64,000 bases of DNA from assembly GCA_006503535.1 (NCBI GenBank), contig QYRS01000008.1:2108001-2172000 (forward strand), read 5' to 3'. The DNA comes from Arthrinium phaeospermum (taxonomy: Eukaryota > Ascomycota > Sordariomycetes > Amphisphaeriales > Apiosporaceae). The translations under genes and the position numbers were made by a program. This document shows positions 43,485 to 55,500 of the stretch, one piece after another. Numbering within the stretch: the stretch's first letter is position 1; each line of letters opens with the position of its first letter. The notes below the pieces were generated by a model. That model saw only the letters and a program-made list of their open reading frames with translations. It was not told where the DNA came from and did not search any database.

Positions 43485-45769
43485 GTATTAGCAGCTCATG
43501 TGGGTGCGCGCCGCCGATGGAGTGAGATTACAAATTTCGGGTGCAAGAATACGGAGTAGTTGGATGCATGTGGAGGGGCGGAAGTCAAATTAGTTCTGGA
43601 CACAGATTGACAAGTCTGAGCCGCGTGCAGAAGGTGGAGGGTAGAGGGAGGAAGTGGTGGTTAGTCGAGGTTGTATGTGTGTGTGAGTGTGTGAAAGATA
43701 TTATGTGTGTAGGTCGGTTCTGGCGAAAGGGAGCGAGTTGTTGCTGCGCAGTTGGGTGCAAGACCTTCTCTCGACCTTTTTGCTGCGGACTTTGGGGGGA
43801 TGAACAAGAGAACCGGCGCGACTTGAAAACACCTGAATCCGAAGAATCAGAAACCAATCAGCAATACGACGATTCGGAACCAAGTCGTCACGGGCGTAGT
43901 AAATGAAGTGAATAGGGACAATAGGCCTTGAATAGCTACGGGCTCTTCTCATAACAACTTGAAGCCAGCCCCGGCCAGGCCATAGATTTCCAGAAGCGTT
44001 TCTTGCAACGCAGGGCGCTTCCGCGTTTTTGATTGGCCAGAGCGGATTTTATGCTGCCCGTTCCACCGGAAGTACTGGGTACCTCCCGGAAACTGCACGA
44101 CAGATGCCAATTGGATCAATCGGATACATGCACCGTCATCCAGCCAAACCGTGTAAGCCAACCAAAAGAATTGCGAAAAACCCTTCAGTCGGGTGCAATT
44201 GATGCTACTTGTCCGTTGTCTGCCAATTCGCTACGTATTGTTACCTAGTTTGACGAGGAATTCCGCTTCGGCTCTTCGTACTTAAGGCTTTCCACTCCCC
44301 CAGAGAGAGTCGTAATCTCCGTTGTACAGATAAATGACTTGACGACCGCACGGTCGATTCTGATAAGCCCCTTGAACAATGAAAAGACACCTCCTACGTA
44401 TTGCGTCTGTCTCATGTTTGCACTTATATCGCGATGCCCTACGAGCAGTACCTGTCTCATTGTTTACTATCATCTACATACCTACTTGGCCTTTTCTTGG
44501 AATAACCTAGTCGGTGGCCTTTTAGACCGCCATTGACACGTATCTACATAATGCCACTTAATTGTAAGGTGTTGGCAGCTCGTCGCGTCGCAATCCCCAT
44601 CTTACTCAGACGACTCATTCGTCTATACATACACGCTCAGCCAACACACTCTACCTAGCCCCAGCGAGATATCCCTCTTGGAACAGCCACCCTTGGCAGG
44701 GTATTGGATTACGAGGCGGAGTTCGACGTGCAAACATTCAGAAACTCCTTGCTGGCAACCTTATGGGAGCGTAGAAGGTTCGCGTCGCTGTAGCAGGAAG
44801 GAAAAAATTGCATGATGATGGCTTGCCGGATGTAAACTCTTCTCGTCATGCCCCTGCTTGCTGACTGACATCCCCAGCCATGTGGTTTATGGGGTACCAC
44901 ATTCTCAGCCGCGAGCGCGATCCCACCTACATAAGTACCCGGGAAGCAGCTAATAAGAGCCCCAGCCATTTGCTATCCATTAGGCACGCTCAAAGAGGAA
45001 TTGCTTCTTTATATAGAGGCACACTTGCAGACAAACCCGTGCGTATGGATCTAGATATTGATCACAGGCGTCCTCCTTTCTAGGCTGAAGCAGAGTGGAC
45101 GACGACAGCGACTAACATGACACCTGGGCGAAACCCAAAGTACCGTCTACCTCAGCGCTAGGGCGGACAAAATTCGCATTGCCCAGATTGAGCGAGCCAG
45201 GAATGCTGTCTTTGTCGCCCCCCGGACCCTTCAAGCGCGCTAAACCTTGTTTAGCGCAGCGCCTATTCGTCCCGAGCCTGCCGCATTAGAGTAAAGTGGG
45301 ACGGGGTCCAATTGGCGATATCATATACCAAGCAATTCATTAGTAGTTTTTTTTCTTGCGCATCCTCGTCTGAGCACTGCACAGCACTGTCGATCCCCGC
45401 GACATCCACGGTACCTTGGTCGCGCGGTCACTCACTCAAAGAGTTTAAGCAAACTGTCGGTAAAGTCGAAAAGGGGACCCGCCGAATTTTCTCGCCGACC
45501 CAACCTACACACGCGCGCGCAAGATCCTCTTTGGTTGCCAACAAACGAAGGTTTCCGTCCGGCCCATCTATACCCGCCGTCCCTCCTCCGTTCCTCGTTC
45601 CGTAGCCCGACCTCATCTTCCGGCCAGTAACCCATACGCCCGTGCCCCTCTTTCAGCGATTGCAGCCTTGGGGAAATAGATGCAGTCGGTCTAGAGCCCC
45701 TGAAGCTATGTCCTCTTAGCGCACACGAGAACTCAACAGGGAGCAGCAGCCGCCGGGGCGAGTAGCACA
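43485..45769. other. Divergent intergenic region, 2.3 kb
   Basis: Promoters and leaders of the large minus-strand gene and the BMT5-like gene. GT-rich repeats occur near 43675-43700. No gene recognised. Confidence 0.5.
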
Positions 45770-46792
45770 ATGGCGAAGCGCCGGAAGCTGTCGTCGCACA
45801 AGGCGCAAGGTAGCGGGGGCGGCGCGAAGCCGAAGCAGCAGCAGCAGAAGCAGGCGCAACAGCAACATCCGGGAACCGGCAGCAACAGCAACAGCGTCAT
45901 CCAGAAACCTACAGCCGCCGCCAAGGAGCACAAACCGACCGCCGCCAAGGGGGGCGGGAAACAGCAGCAGAAGGACCTGGCCCCCACCATCCCCTTCGCG
46001 CCCGAGGACAAGATCCTGCTCGTGGGCGAGGGCGACCTCAGCTTCGCCGCGTCGCTGATGGAGGACCCGCACTACTGCGCCGACGTGACGGCCACCGTCT
46101 TCGAGAAGAGCCTGGCGGAGCTGACGGCCAAGTACCCGCACGCGGCCGACAACGTGGCCAAGATCGAGGCCGACGAGGGCGCCAACGGGCGGGTCCTGTA
46201 CGGCGTGGACGCGACCAAGATGGGGCCCTTCCACTTCACGACGCTGGCCGAGCGGGAGAACAAGGAGACGGCGGCCGGGCGCGACGCGGCGACGGGCGGC
46301 GTCCTCTTCGACCGGATCCTCTTCAACTTCCCGCACGTCGGCGGCAAGAGCACCGACGTGAACCGCCAGGTGCGCTACAACCAGGAGATGCTCGTGGCCT
46401 TCTTCGAGCGCGCGCTGCCGTGCCTGTCCTACGCGCCCGGGTCCGCTATCGTGGTCACCCTGTTCGAGGGCGAGCCCTACACCCTCTGGAACATCCGCGA
46501 CCTCGCCCGCCACGCCGGCCTGCTCGTCGAGCGCAGCTTCCGCTTCCAGGCCGCCGCCTACCCGGGCTACCACCACGCCCGCACCCTCGGCGTCGTCCGC
46601 AACAAGAGCGGCGAGGTCAGCGGCGGCGGCTGGAAGGGCGAGGACCGCCCCGCCCGCAGCTACGTGTTTGTCCGGAAGGACGTCCCCCGGGACGAGAGCC
46701 CTCCGAGCGGCAAGACCTTTACGCAGCTGCGGAAGGAGAATAAGAAGAAGCGCTCCAGGGGGCAGGATGACGATTCTTCGGATGACGACTGA
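45770..46792 (+). CDS. bmt5: BMT5-like 25S rRNA (uridine-N3) methyltransferase
   Basis: Single exon, 340 aa, start ATG at 45770 (MAKRRKLSSHKAQGSGG). A Lys/Gln-rich ~70-residue N-terminus is followed by the Rossmann-like methyltransferase of the 25S rRNA uridine-N3 family (DUF2431): ILLVGEGDLSFAASLMED (SAM motif I, G-E-G-D), VTATVFEKSLAELTAKYPHA, then LFDRILFNFPHVGGKSTDVN (NFPHVGGK is the family signature), RYNQEMLVAFFERALPCL, IVVTLFEGEPYTLWNIRDLA and FRFQAAAYPGYHHARTLG. In yeast Bmt5 makes m3U in 25S rRNA in the nucleolus. The C-terminus has basic and acidic tails (KKKRSRGQDDDSSDDD), as in many nucleolar proteins. A 366-codon antisense frame is a shadow of GC-rich codons. Confidence 0.93.
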   Translation: MAKRRKLSSHKAQGSGGGAKPKQQQQKQAQQQHPGTGSNSNSVIQKPTAAAKEHKPTAAKGGGKQQQKDLAPTIPFAPEDKILLVGEGDLSFAASLMEDPHYCADVTATVFEKSLAELTAKYPHAADNVAKIEADEGANGRVLYGVDATKMGPFHFTTLAERENKETAAGRDAATGGVLFDRILFNFPHVGGKSTDVNRQVRYNQEMLVAFFERALPCLSYAPGSAIVVTLFEGEPYTLWNIRDLARHAGLLVERSFRFQAAAYPGYHHARTLGVVRNKSGEVSGGGWKGEDRPARSYVFVRKDVPRDESPPSGKTFTQLRKENKKKRSRGQDDDSSDDD

Positions 46793-47454
46793 GCATAAAG
46801 TAAAACATAAGAACATATCATTACATAAAACATGACCTTTACGTCACGGCTGCAGCTCTCGGGGTATGAAATGCCGGTACAGATCAACAGGCACTACATA
46901 TCGGGTGGCTTTTGGTCGGATTCCGTCACGCATCCTCTAACTAGCTCCATGAGTCAGGTGGGCATCTCCTTCATGAGCAAGCTCGTATCCGTATGCGGGA
47001 TACTTGTAGTTGAATGTGCCAAGCCGCCTGTGGTCACTGTAGTATCGTAGCCTGCTCGGGGCTTACACGCCTCAACCGTTTTGGTGACGAGCTCTCGGTT
47101 TATAAGCATCAATCCACGACGCTCATGTATCTACATGAGGCGGTAGAACACCCATTACCAATGATTGTCTACGGAAAGAAACTTCAGGGCAATCATTAAG
47201 CCCCAGTACATTGCAGATGGCCCGGAAATCCAGATTGGGGATTATCGCTGGACCGGGTTACTTATGTATACACTTATTTATAGATATATCAGGTGGCTTT
47301 CATCGTTTCTGGCCGCAGTTGTTAATGCAATAATGAGATGCTGTACTTCCCTCAACTCGTTAATACATACACTTATCATAAACTGTTCAGAATCGCTCGC
47401 GTCCTGCTCTTTCTCAAGCCCCTGCTAGATCCACAGTACGTTCTCACTTCTCTC
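46793..47454. other. Intergenic region downstream of bmt5
   Basis: 3' UTR of bmt5, then AT-rich sequence leading into the permease remnant. No gene recognised. Confidence 0.5.
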
Positions 47455-48020
47455 ACACCAATGCTTGTCAATACTGGCCCGGAAATGCCGCCGGCGTTTT
47501 CGTCTTTCCCATCATGATCAGCCGCATGATCAAAAGCGTGGGCTGTCCCTGAATCATAAGGACAACCATCTTCCTCATCCCTGCCCTGCAAGTCGTCGTC
47601 CTGCACAGAGTGCCGCCTCGTCATGCTGCTGGTGGGCGTCTTGGCTCCGACCTCCAGCATCTCTAGCCTGATTGACTATCTGGCGGCACAGGCGTTTCGT
47701 GAGGCGCACACGTCAGATGATATGACGCGGTACTTGGTGGTTATGAAGGTAGCTCTTCGGTCCATAAGATATAAAAAAAAAAAGAAGAAAAAAAAAACAC
47801 CCTGTCCTGTAGAGAAACATGCAATGTTGACAGACGTACCCCTCAATCTCTTGCCGTCTGGCCTTCGGCTATGGCGCCGACATGATCAGAAGGAGAAAAA
47901 TGCTCCTCATCGCCTGTGCCCTCTCCAGGCATCTCCAAGTTCGCCGTCTGAACCCCCGGCCAGACGCCGTGCTTCGCCATTACGTTCGGCGTCACTTCTC
48001 GGGGGTCTTCTGAGTGGGTT
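47455..48020 (+). pseudogene. Decayed monocarboxylate-type MFS permease
   Basis: Plus-strand translation gives GNAAGVFVFPIMISRMIKSV starting near 47480. This matches the pattern of fungal MCT/MCH-like permeases after TM4, where a glycine-rich GG-V-x-FPI segment is followed by a transmembrane helix. A TGA sits where a Trp is expected, just after SVGCP, and the frame then continues in register as IIRTTIFLIPALQVVVLHRV. In another frame near 47852 it reads RLAFGYGADMIRRRKMLLIA, an MFS motif-A-like loop, followed by a short ITFGVTSRGS. An A-rich insertion (47771-47800) and more stops lie between. No single open frame spans the region, so it is a dead copy. The family assignment rests on these short islands only. 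Confidence 0.6.
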
Positions 48021-48089
48021 TTTACCGTGGGCAGGCCTTACGCTTAGTGTCGAGAATGCATCTAGCATTGAGGTTGACATAAATGGCAA

Positions 48090-49978
48090 CTAGTACCGCG
48101 GCCTAGCCCACGTATTCAGACCTCCGGCCCCTGCGACATCTCGGCATCTGTTGTACGAGACGGTAATGTCGATCTGGTAACTACGATCCAAGGTGCGGTT
48201 GTACGGCTTACTAATGCTCACTGAGGCCTGGCTTTCACCATCCCAATGGTCAGCGCGGTGGTGGTCGTGCCTATCATGTACCCATTCCTGGAATCTGTCG
48301 AACTCGGTCTCCTCACTGGACATCCGATCAACGGTATAGAGGAAGACCTCCCGGGACAGGACCCGCCCACCCACCTTCCACCTCCCGTTCTCCCTCGCAA
48401 ATACATACGACCTCGCCTCGTCGTTCTTTAGTGTACAGACCACTAGACATTCGATGGCTTGGTGGCGAATCTCAGACGGCGACGGGTCGATGTCAATCAG
48501 CCACCCGCAATGGACCCCCGTGTTGTCGCCGCGTCTCTGCAAGCGAAACGATTTACAGTGCTGGTGCCAAGCAGATTGCGGTATTTCTTGTTGCACTCGC
48601 ATGCAACGGCCAAACCCACTATGATCGATCAGCTTGATCACGGCCTGGTGCTGAAGCGCGTCTCTCAGCCACCACGAGTATTGTTCCGTCAACGTTGTAT
48701 GGGCGTATATGACGACGGATCGGTCCCCTGGCACGACCGTCCCAACCATTTCGGAGGCGTATTGTAGTGACAGGCAGTGTGGCCAGGTCCGGACGTAATG
48801 GCCCTGGACCATGGTCAAGAATATCCCAATATGCATGCGTTGTGGTATTCTAGAGGTACCAGCATATGGTGCGGTGTTGCGTAGTTCCATTTCCAAGTCC
48901 AAGCAGACGACACCCATGCGTTTGATGTGCTCGTCGAACGCTTCACTATGCACATTGGGCTCGGTGTGCTCACCATACTTGAAACGGTCGGGATCTTTGA
49001 CGACCGAGATCGAGTGCTGCTCGAAACGCAGGCCTTTGTTGGTGATCGAATACCCCTTCTCGCTCCGGGAGACGAGTGGCTTTCTCGCAAATTCCGCGCA
49101 TCGGACAAACTCCGAGGGAGACTTGGCGAACAATCCGCGGAGCTTCTGCTTGTCGTCGGGGGCTGCCTGCCACGCAAATATCGACATGTCCGTCGTGGAT
49201 CTGCTGATTTCTTCTTGGAGCCGGTGGAAGGCGTGTTCGCCCTCCCCATACAGGAGCGGCATGTATACGCCGAAGATACCGAGAAGACAGTAAGCCAGGT
49301 CTTCCTTGCGCTTTGTTTGACGTTTGGCGGCCCAGGAAAACCGAGCCGCCACGGAGTAATCGTCCATTCGTCTCCGTGGAGATAGCGCCCCGAGATGTAT
49401 ACCGGTAATCGAGGCCAGTGATGTGGCCCAATCATCCTTCGAGCCTCGGTAAGACCAAGACGCATCGTAAAACTGTACGCTGCCCGGCGCGATCAGTTCC
49501 TGCAGCGTCCAGCCTCTTGTGAGCCATCGACACCGACTAAAAGATGGGGGAGGTCTGGTTTTCGGTTCGAAGACAGGTCCGGTTGATGAGTCCGAGGAGA
49601 GGTCACTGAGGTAGACGAAACACACGGATGATCGCTCGTAGTATCTGAACATGGAACGGATAGCCTCGGACAGCTCGGTGCTGCTGGACTTGTCGATGCA
49701 GCATGTACCTACCCAGGCGTAGTAGAGGCCGTGGATCTCCCAGGCAAGTTGACAGGTCTTTCTGATCTTATTAAACCCCCTCTTACGGCAAGCCAGTTGC
49801 AAGTTCTATGATCGATGGGTCTTAGCGGATGCGATCTACCAAGAAAACATTCTCTCACCTGAAACTCCTGGAAGGAGACCTCCCCATCTTCCCAGGTATG
49901 GGAGAGGATGGCGTACTTGACTTCGGAAAGGTCGCTCTTCTCGACAAGCCTCAGTGTTCTGGTATCGATTAGCCACAT
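48090..49978 (-). CDS. HET-domain protein (heterokaryon-incompatibility family)
   Basis: Two minus-strand exons, 49978-49859 and 49805-48090, encode 611 aa. The start MWLIDTRTLRLVEKSD with YAILSHTWEDGEVSFQEFQ is the textbook HET-domain opening. The domain continues with KIRKTCQLAWEIHGLYYAWV, CCIDKSSSTELSEAIRSMFR, YYERSSVCFVYLSDL, RWLTRGWTLQELIAPGSVQF and LAYCLLGIFGVYMPLLYGEG with AFHRLQEEI. The usual WVDTCCID reads WVGTCCID here, a D-to-G change at a strongly conserved site. The C-terminal ~350 residues have no recognised domain. HET proteins are linked to non-self recognition and cell death in filamentous fungi. Which partner this one would sense is unknown. An in-frame 110-codon extension upstream (to an ATG at 50308) exists, but MWLIDTRT is the family's usual start. 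The gene is convergent with the decayed permease. Confidence 0.92.
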
Positions 49979-51389
49979 GGTGTCCTGCCTTCCGAGATTG
50001 GGGTCTTGGAAGTTTGATGAAATGAGATCACTACTTCCAGAAAGAATTAATCTGACCACGTAGCCTGGTATTTGATTGATGTTATCGGGCAGAGAAGCAC
50101 TTGACCATGGCCTAGTTACGCCCGAGGCTGAGACAGAAGCAAGGGAATGGCTATGAAGCCATGACCAAAGGTCGACGCCAACACTAACCTCAAGTGGTTT
50201 ACCGGTGTACACACATGTGTGTCTTTCCAGGACCATCAGTGACTTGAATATCTCGCGGCGACATAATACCAACGATCGAACATTGTTGGAGTAAGTACGT
50301 GCAGCCATACATTGCCGGATAATCTTGATTTGCTAAGCTGTGTCACGATAAGACGCATGCAATATTTTCTTTCGCGTCACTTTCTGCTTAGTCAAGTACT
50401 CGAGATATGATTCGTCCTCATTCGGAGTATAAAGCCAGTATAGCCTACAAGACACCAATCAAATCAACCCTTCGCAAGCCATAGGACCTGGAAATCTTGA
50501 ACTACCTCCCAGGTCCTTTGTTCCCGTCCACTTCGCTCACTTGTTGATGTGTCTACAAAGATTGACCTGCCTCAGCCTTCCTCCGGGTTAGATCCTCGCA
50601 ATCCGTTATAACGAATAGACACAGATGAAACTTACTATACTCTTGCAATCACCCACTCAATATGCCCCAAAAAGTGAATAGTCATAAACCCCAAGCTGCC
50701 ACACGTGGACAGATTGCACAACGTAGGAGGCATATATTACCACTCCCTGCCAGGTACTGAAATAAATATTCTCATCATTCGAAATTTCAAACCCTTGATA
50801 CCACTTTAGCTACCTGACAAGCAAAGGTAGACTTGCCCCTAGATGTGGTAGAAAGAGCAAAGAAGAAGAGGAGAGTAACCAAATTCTCGAATCAAATCCA
50901 CGTTTCAAGCCTGGCTGGCAACAAGCCAAAATCGCTAAATCGTACACACATCAGAGAGTATCGTGACCAGATATGCTCGAGGCCGCCCCTATACCCAAAC
51001 GCCCAAGAAGATGTAAGGTTTCTTAGTTACACAAAACAGCAAAGCGAAGCTCTCAAAATATAACCGCCCCAGATACGCAAGCAAAATTCCCCCCAAACGA
51101 AATCACCCCCAAAACGTCATATCTCCTTTATATATGGCCAGACTCTTGAATTCGGAAATAAAACGATTCTCGTTGTACCGGACGCTGCAGAATCGACAAC
51201 ACTGCCGAAGCGAAAAGTAACCCAAAAGATACCCAAATACCGGAAATAAGAGGAGATGGAAGAAGGAGTGGGAAAAAGTCAAACGATCCGCCGAATGCCC
51301 TGAAAGTGAGAGGCTCTATGTATATGAAAGAATATAAAATCCAGTTGTTGAAAACAGTAAGAGCTACGCCGTTTGCAAATGCCGAGAGA
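49979..51389. other. Intergenic between two minus-strand genes
   Basis: Leader and promoter of the HET gene, and the 3' UTR of the upstream AT-hook-type gene. The open frame upstream of the HET start (50308-49981) has no recognisable domain. AT-rich from 50.6 to 51.1 kb. Confidence 0.5.
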
Positions 51390-52593
51390 TCAGGTCCGAT
51401 TCGTAACAGAAGATGGCGGGTGCGGAAGTTGCGGAGGCTGCGGGGGCGACATGTCTCGTGATATGTGCTCCGACGCGCTCCTCGAACGGTCCCGGTCCGG
51501 GAAGATGGGGTCGAGCGGCCTCGCGATGTCATGTGCCCCCCTCGGCAAGTCGTACGGCGACTGGCGGGGAGGCGCCGCCGTATACTGAGATGCCATGGAT
51601 GCGGTAGGCTGTGGCAAATGCGGCTGCTGTTGCTGTTGCGGTGGTGCTGGGTTGGGTGTATGCTGTACCGACTGCGGCTGGAAGCCGGGCGACCTGTTCG
51701 CATCAGCCGCCAGCACCCCGCGTTCTTGGGGCGACAGCGTGGATCGCTCCACATGCTCGATAGGCTCTGGCAGCGCGCGCGGGATATCCGTGATCGAGGC
51801 TGGCGACTTCAAGGGGTACGCAAGTCCCGTGGGCGAGTTCTCGGCGGGGTTGATTCTGCCGCCGCGGATCCTGGACCGGGGATCCGCTGGGCTTCCCGAC
51901 ACCTCATAGCCGGGCGAAGAAGCGTAGTCGCGCTGCGGCGCAATATTGATCGGGGCCAAGGGAGCAGGCGTGATGGGCGCATATTCCGTAGACCGTGAAT
52001 AGGTTGCTCGAGCCTGGGCTTCCTTGTCCGCTTTGGAGGGCCGGCCACGTTTCTTTCCCGTGCTCGTTAATGACGAAGTGGTGGCGGTGGTGTTGGCAGT
52101 CATGACCGGAGGGTACCCGTTCAAGGGGGGTCGCGGCTGGATGATGCGCTGGGCCATGGGAGGTTCGGACGATGGTGCCGCCACGGCCTGTCGCTTGATA
52201 GGCTGCTCGTTCAACTCGCCGAGTGACTTGCGCTTCAGGTTCGCGAGGTGGCTCGGAGGCGTGGGATACTGCACGGGTAGCATCTTCTCGACCACTCCGA
52301 TACATTGGTGCATATTGCGACCTGTTCCATTAGACGTCTTTCACAATCAAAAGCTCGAGGCGGCGGGCGGCATTGCGATCACTTACCAACCGGTAGCTGC
52401 ATATACATCCAGTTTTGCTCCACATTGTTATTCTTGATGAAATCGACGAGAAGGTGCACATCTATAGAGCTGGCTTTGATCATTTCACCCAGCACAAAGC
52501 GCTGCAGAAAATGTTTGGTCAGATGAGTCGTTCATTAGAACACGCAATGTCCTCGAGACGTACCGTCTCCGTATCCGAGAATGAGGTCTCCAT
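51390..52593 (-). CDS. Unknown protein with AT-hook-like motif
   Basis: Three minus-strand exons: 52593-52564, 52501-52387 and 52321-51390, giving about 358 aa. The first exon has only ten codons (METSFSDTET) and ends at a GTACGT donor. Exon 2 restores coding sense with RFVLGEMIKASSIDVHLLVD and NNNVEQNWMYMQLPVGRNMH, and continues into CIGVVEKMLPVQYPTPP. Near residue 138 is KKRGRPSKADKE, an AT-hook-like GRP core in a basic context, consistent with binding the minor groove of AT-rich DNA. The rest is Pro/Ser/Gln-rich and likely disordered. The short ordered N-terminus (about 10-75) looks like the only folded part. I do not recognise the family. A transcription-related role is inference. Confidence 0.72.
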
Positions 52594-55500
52594 GGTCAAA
52601 AGGTTACGCGTGGGTCGCGGCCAAACTGAGGGGCAAGGAACTTCAGTGTATGCAAAAGAGCGTCCCTGGATCGCATATCACCCGAAACGATAAAAGATGC
52701 CGAAGTCAGAACATGGGTTTGGATATAAATAAAGCTGGAGAAGATGCACAGTCGCTGTGGGGGTGTGTGAGGAGAGACGCCCGGTCTATAGAACAGAACA
52801 GAGCTCCAGGCCTCCACGGGGTGGGTGGCTATGGTCGAAGAACGAGGCAACGCTGCGCAGATGTAGGCAGTCGCCCGAAAAAGCGTGATAAGTTGCTGAA
52901 GAAGGGCAAAGAAGCGAAATCCGAGGGCCAACAGGCGCGCGCAATAATGGTGTCCGTAAGTATTACCAAGCGCGCGTCTCTTTCTCTCTCTCTGCCGGGA
53001 GGGAGTCAAACAAGCGAGCGAATCTCTTGAAGCGTGAGGGCTCAAGTAATACAAAACGAGGGAGGCGTCAAGCGTAAAGTCGCGGTTTGTTGCGACGGCA
53101 CAATGCGGTCCACACAAGACTAAAGGCAGCTTGTCGTCCTGGCAGGCAAGTTGGTATGTAATAAGTAAGCCAGGTAATAAGGTGAGGTAACAAGGGACAA
53201 GGGTAGCTGAAGCTAGCGTTATGCTGGTAGGGTTGTCTTGTCTGGGGTCCTGTCCTTTGGGAGGGATCCCGGGAAGTTTCAATAACAATTGTCCAGGTCG
53301 AAGTCCGCGAGTTCTCTTTTTGCCGAAGGCGTGTCTTGGACGTCCGTGTTTAACTGGGAACTGGGGGGAGATGACAGGCAGGCAGGCAGACAGGAAGACA
53401 GAAAAAGAGAGAGAGGGAGACGTCTCTCGTTTCCCGTGTTGCAAGACAGATGCACAAACAACCAAAAACAGGCAAACCCCCCAAACGTATCCTCCAGCAG
53501 CAGCGGCGGGAAAACACCACTCTTTTTTTCTCTTCTCAGTTGGCAGAGCAAGACAATATCGTCGGAGGAGGACCCAGTCGTCCATGCATGACGGTCGACG
53601 TTCGAAGCTGTTAAGGCGAAGAAGCAGTCTTGGTTCGATGGATACCATGCACCTGACACAAAGTCTGACCTACATGTCCAACTTGGGTAAAGTAGTGAAC
53701 GGTAGCCGCAGTAATAGTCGGAGGACCCTCAAGATCCAACATGTGTTGCGAGGGAAAGCCGCCGCATATAGCTCGCCTTAGTTGCAAGACCAACCAGTCG
53801 CAAGGATCCAAGGCCTGTGACCCTGCTGCAACCTGCGGGAAAAAAGCAGACCCAAGTTGCAGGTTTTAGTCTGGCGAGGAATATGGCGCTTTGCCGCTTG
53901 TACCCAAACAGGCATATTGGGTCGTAATATGCCAGACCAGAGCAACAGGTAGAGCGCTCGCATACATAGCCCATGCAGCCATCAGGATCCCACCTCCGCC
54001 CAGCTCCCGCCTCTGAGTGGCCCAGCTGCTCGAGCGTGCAGATGCGCGATCCCCCTCCAGGCCGGCGAATTATTGCCTGCCTCTCTGACTACTCTGTCAT
54101 ACGGGGGTCGCCTGACCTGACTGCTCCCCCATCCCTAACTGATCAATCATGCCTTTTCTGCTTCGGCTATCGCATGCACCACCGTAAAAAAAGATTGCCT
54201 GGCTTAAGTAGCTTTGTTGTGTGTTTTTATCCACAGTACCCTCCCTCGTGTATGTCGCAAGTCCATAAGACAGACACGCGAGAGGCGGCATGCTTCGCTC
54301 TCTTTAGGTCTCTCCTAGGTCTCTTGGTAGTAGGCCATTTTAGCTTATTGTCGGGTAGTAGTGGGGTTGGGCTGACTCCGGGAGCCATTCCCCGCCGCTT
54401 GTGAGTCGTAAATAAATCCTGATGGGGGGTTTCCCTGATCCTGATTGACGTCGAGGCCGCCGCCGCCATCGATGTTTACGTCAATCCAGGGCCTCCCACC
54501 CACATGAGCCAGGCATTTTTTCAGCGCTGTCTCGACTCATCCGAGGTTCCAGCTCCCCCTTAAAGACGGTGAGCGCCGCAGAGTCGGGATTATACCGTAA
54601 GCGCAAATAAACATAAGCGAATGGGCTCCCGTTAGCTTCCGTGCTACCAGGTAGTCCTCCGGCGTAGGTCCCAATCCCTCGGTCCCATTGGTGGTGCTGC
54701 CATGGCTTTGCTGGCTGGTGCTTCTCCACGTCGAGGGCAGACAGTAGTGAGCGCAGTGAGCCTGCCTGGGCGGATTGAGTGGTTGAGCTGCACTGGGGAT
54801 TCTCCAATCAGACGGCCGAAGGAGCTCCTGACCTTTTCAGAGGCCAGCCAGGAGCACAGATCAAGGGTTCGTCACAATTGACGAGTTCGAGGCTCTGAGC
54901 CGCAGCGTCGCCATGCTCCATCCTTGGTAACGTATATAAAAAGACGTCCAACTTGCATGTCCCAAAAGACCAGAAGATGGACCACAGAAGGTGAGAACGC
55001 ATCAAACGGATGGATCTCTGCAAGCTGCGGGTGTCTGACCTGGCCTTCTCTATATATACGTGCAGGCTAATTCACATACCGCTCTTTCGAGAGCCCAACT
55101 CCAAGTTCTGGCAATGCATAATGAGCTGGCAGCTTCTCATAGGGGGACCCACTAAACCACGGTTCCGTCCTGGCCTAACCTAAGAATATATCTTTCCAGG
55201 GTTGTTCGGAGCGTTCAGCTGTATAGAGGATGGCGATATATCAGAGATCTGCTAGTCCATGCAGTATGCGTTGGCCCATCCCGACTTCTGGGAAGGCATG
55301 CAAGTGGCGCTGGCAGCATGCATTCGTCTAAACACCCCAGACGCTACCCAAGGTTGGCCACCACTCTGCTTTCAACTCACCCATTCACCCCCACTACTGT
55401 ATACCTAACTTATAGGGTGTTCTTGTAAGAACATATGAGGAGGTCTGAATCGTACCTACACAAATACAAGACTTTCTCACAGTCAACATGCTCCGTTATA

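Noticed and set aside
45716..46816. 366-codon minus-strand ORF opposite bmt5
   Set aside because: Antisense shadow of a GC-rich single-exon gene with a clear family match.
47771..47800. A-rich tract as a possible poly(A) retroposon tail
   Set aside because: No target-site duplication seen, and it lies inside the decayed permease rather than at its end.
52596..53648. 350-codon minus-strand ORF just upstream of the AT-hook-type gene
   Set aside because: It overlaps the first codons and leader of the real gene in the same direction, has biased low-complexity and no recognisable domain. Probably a chance frame in a long 5' leader.
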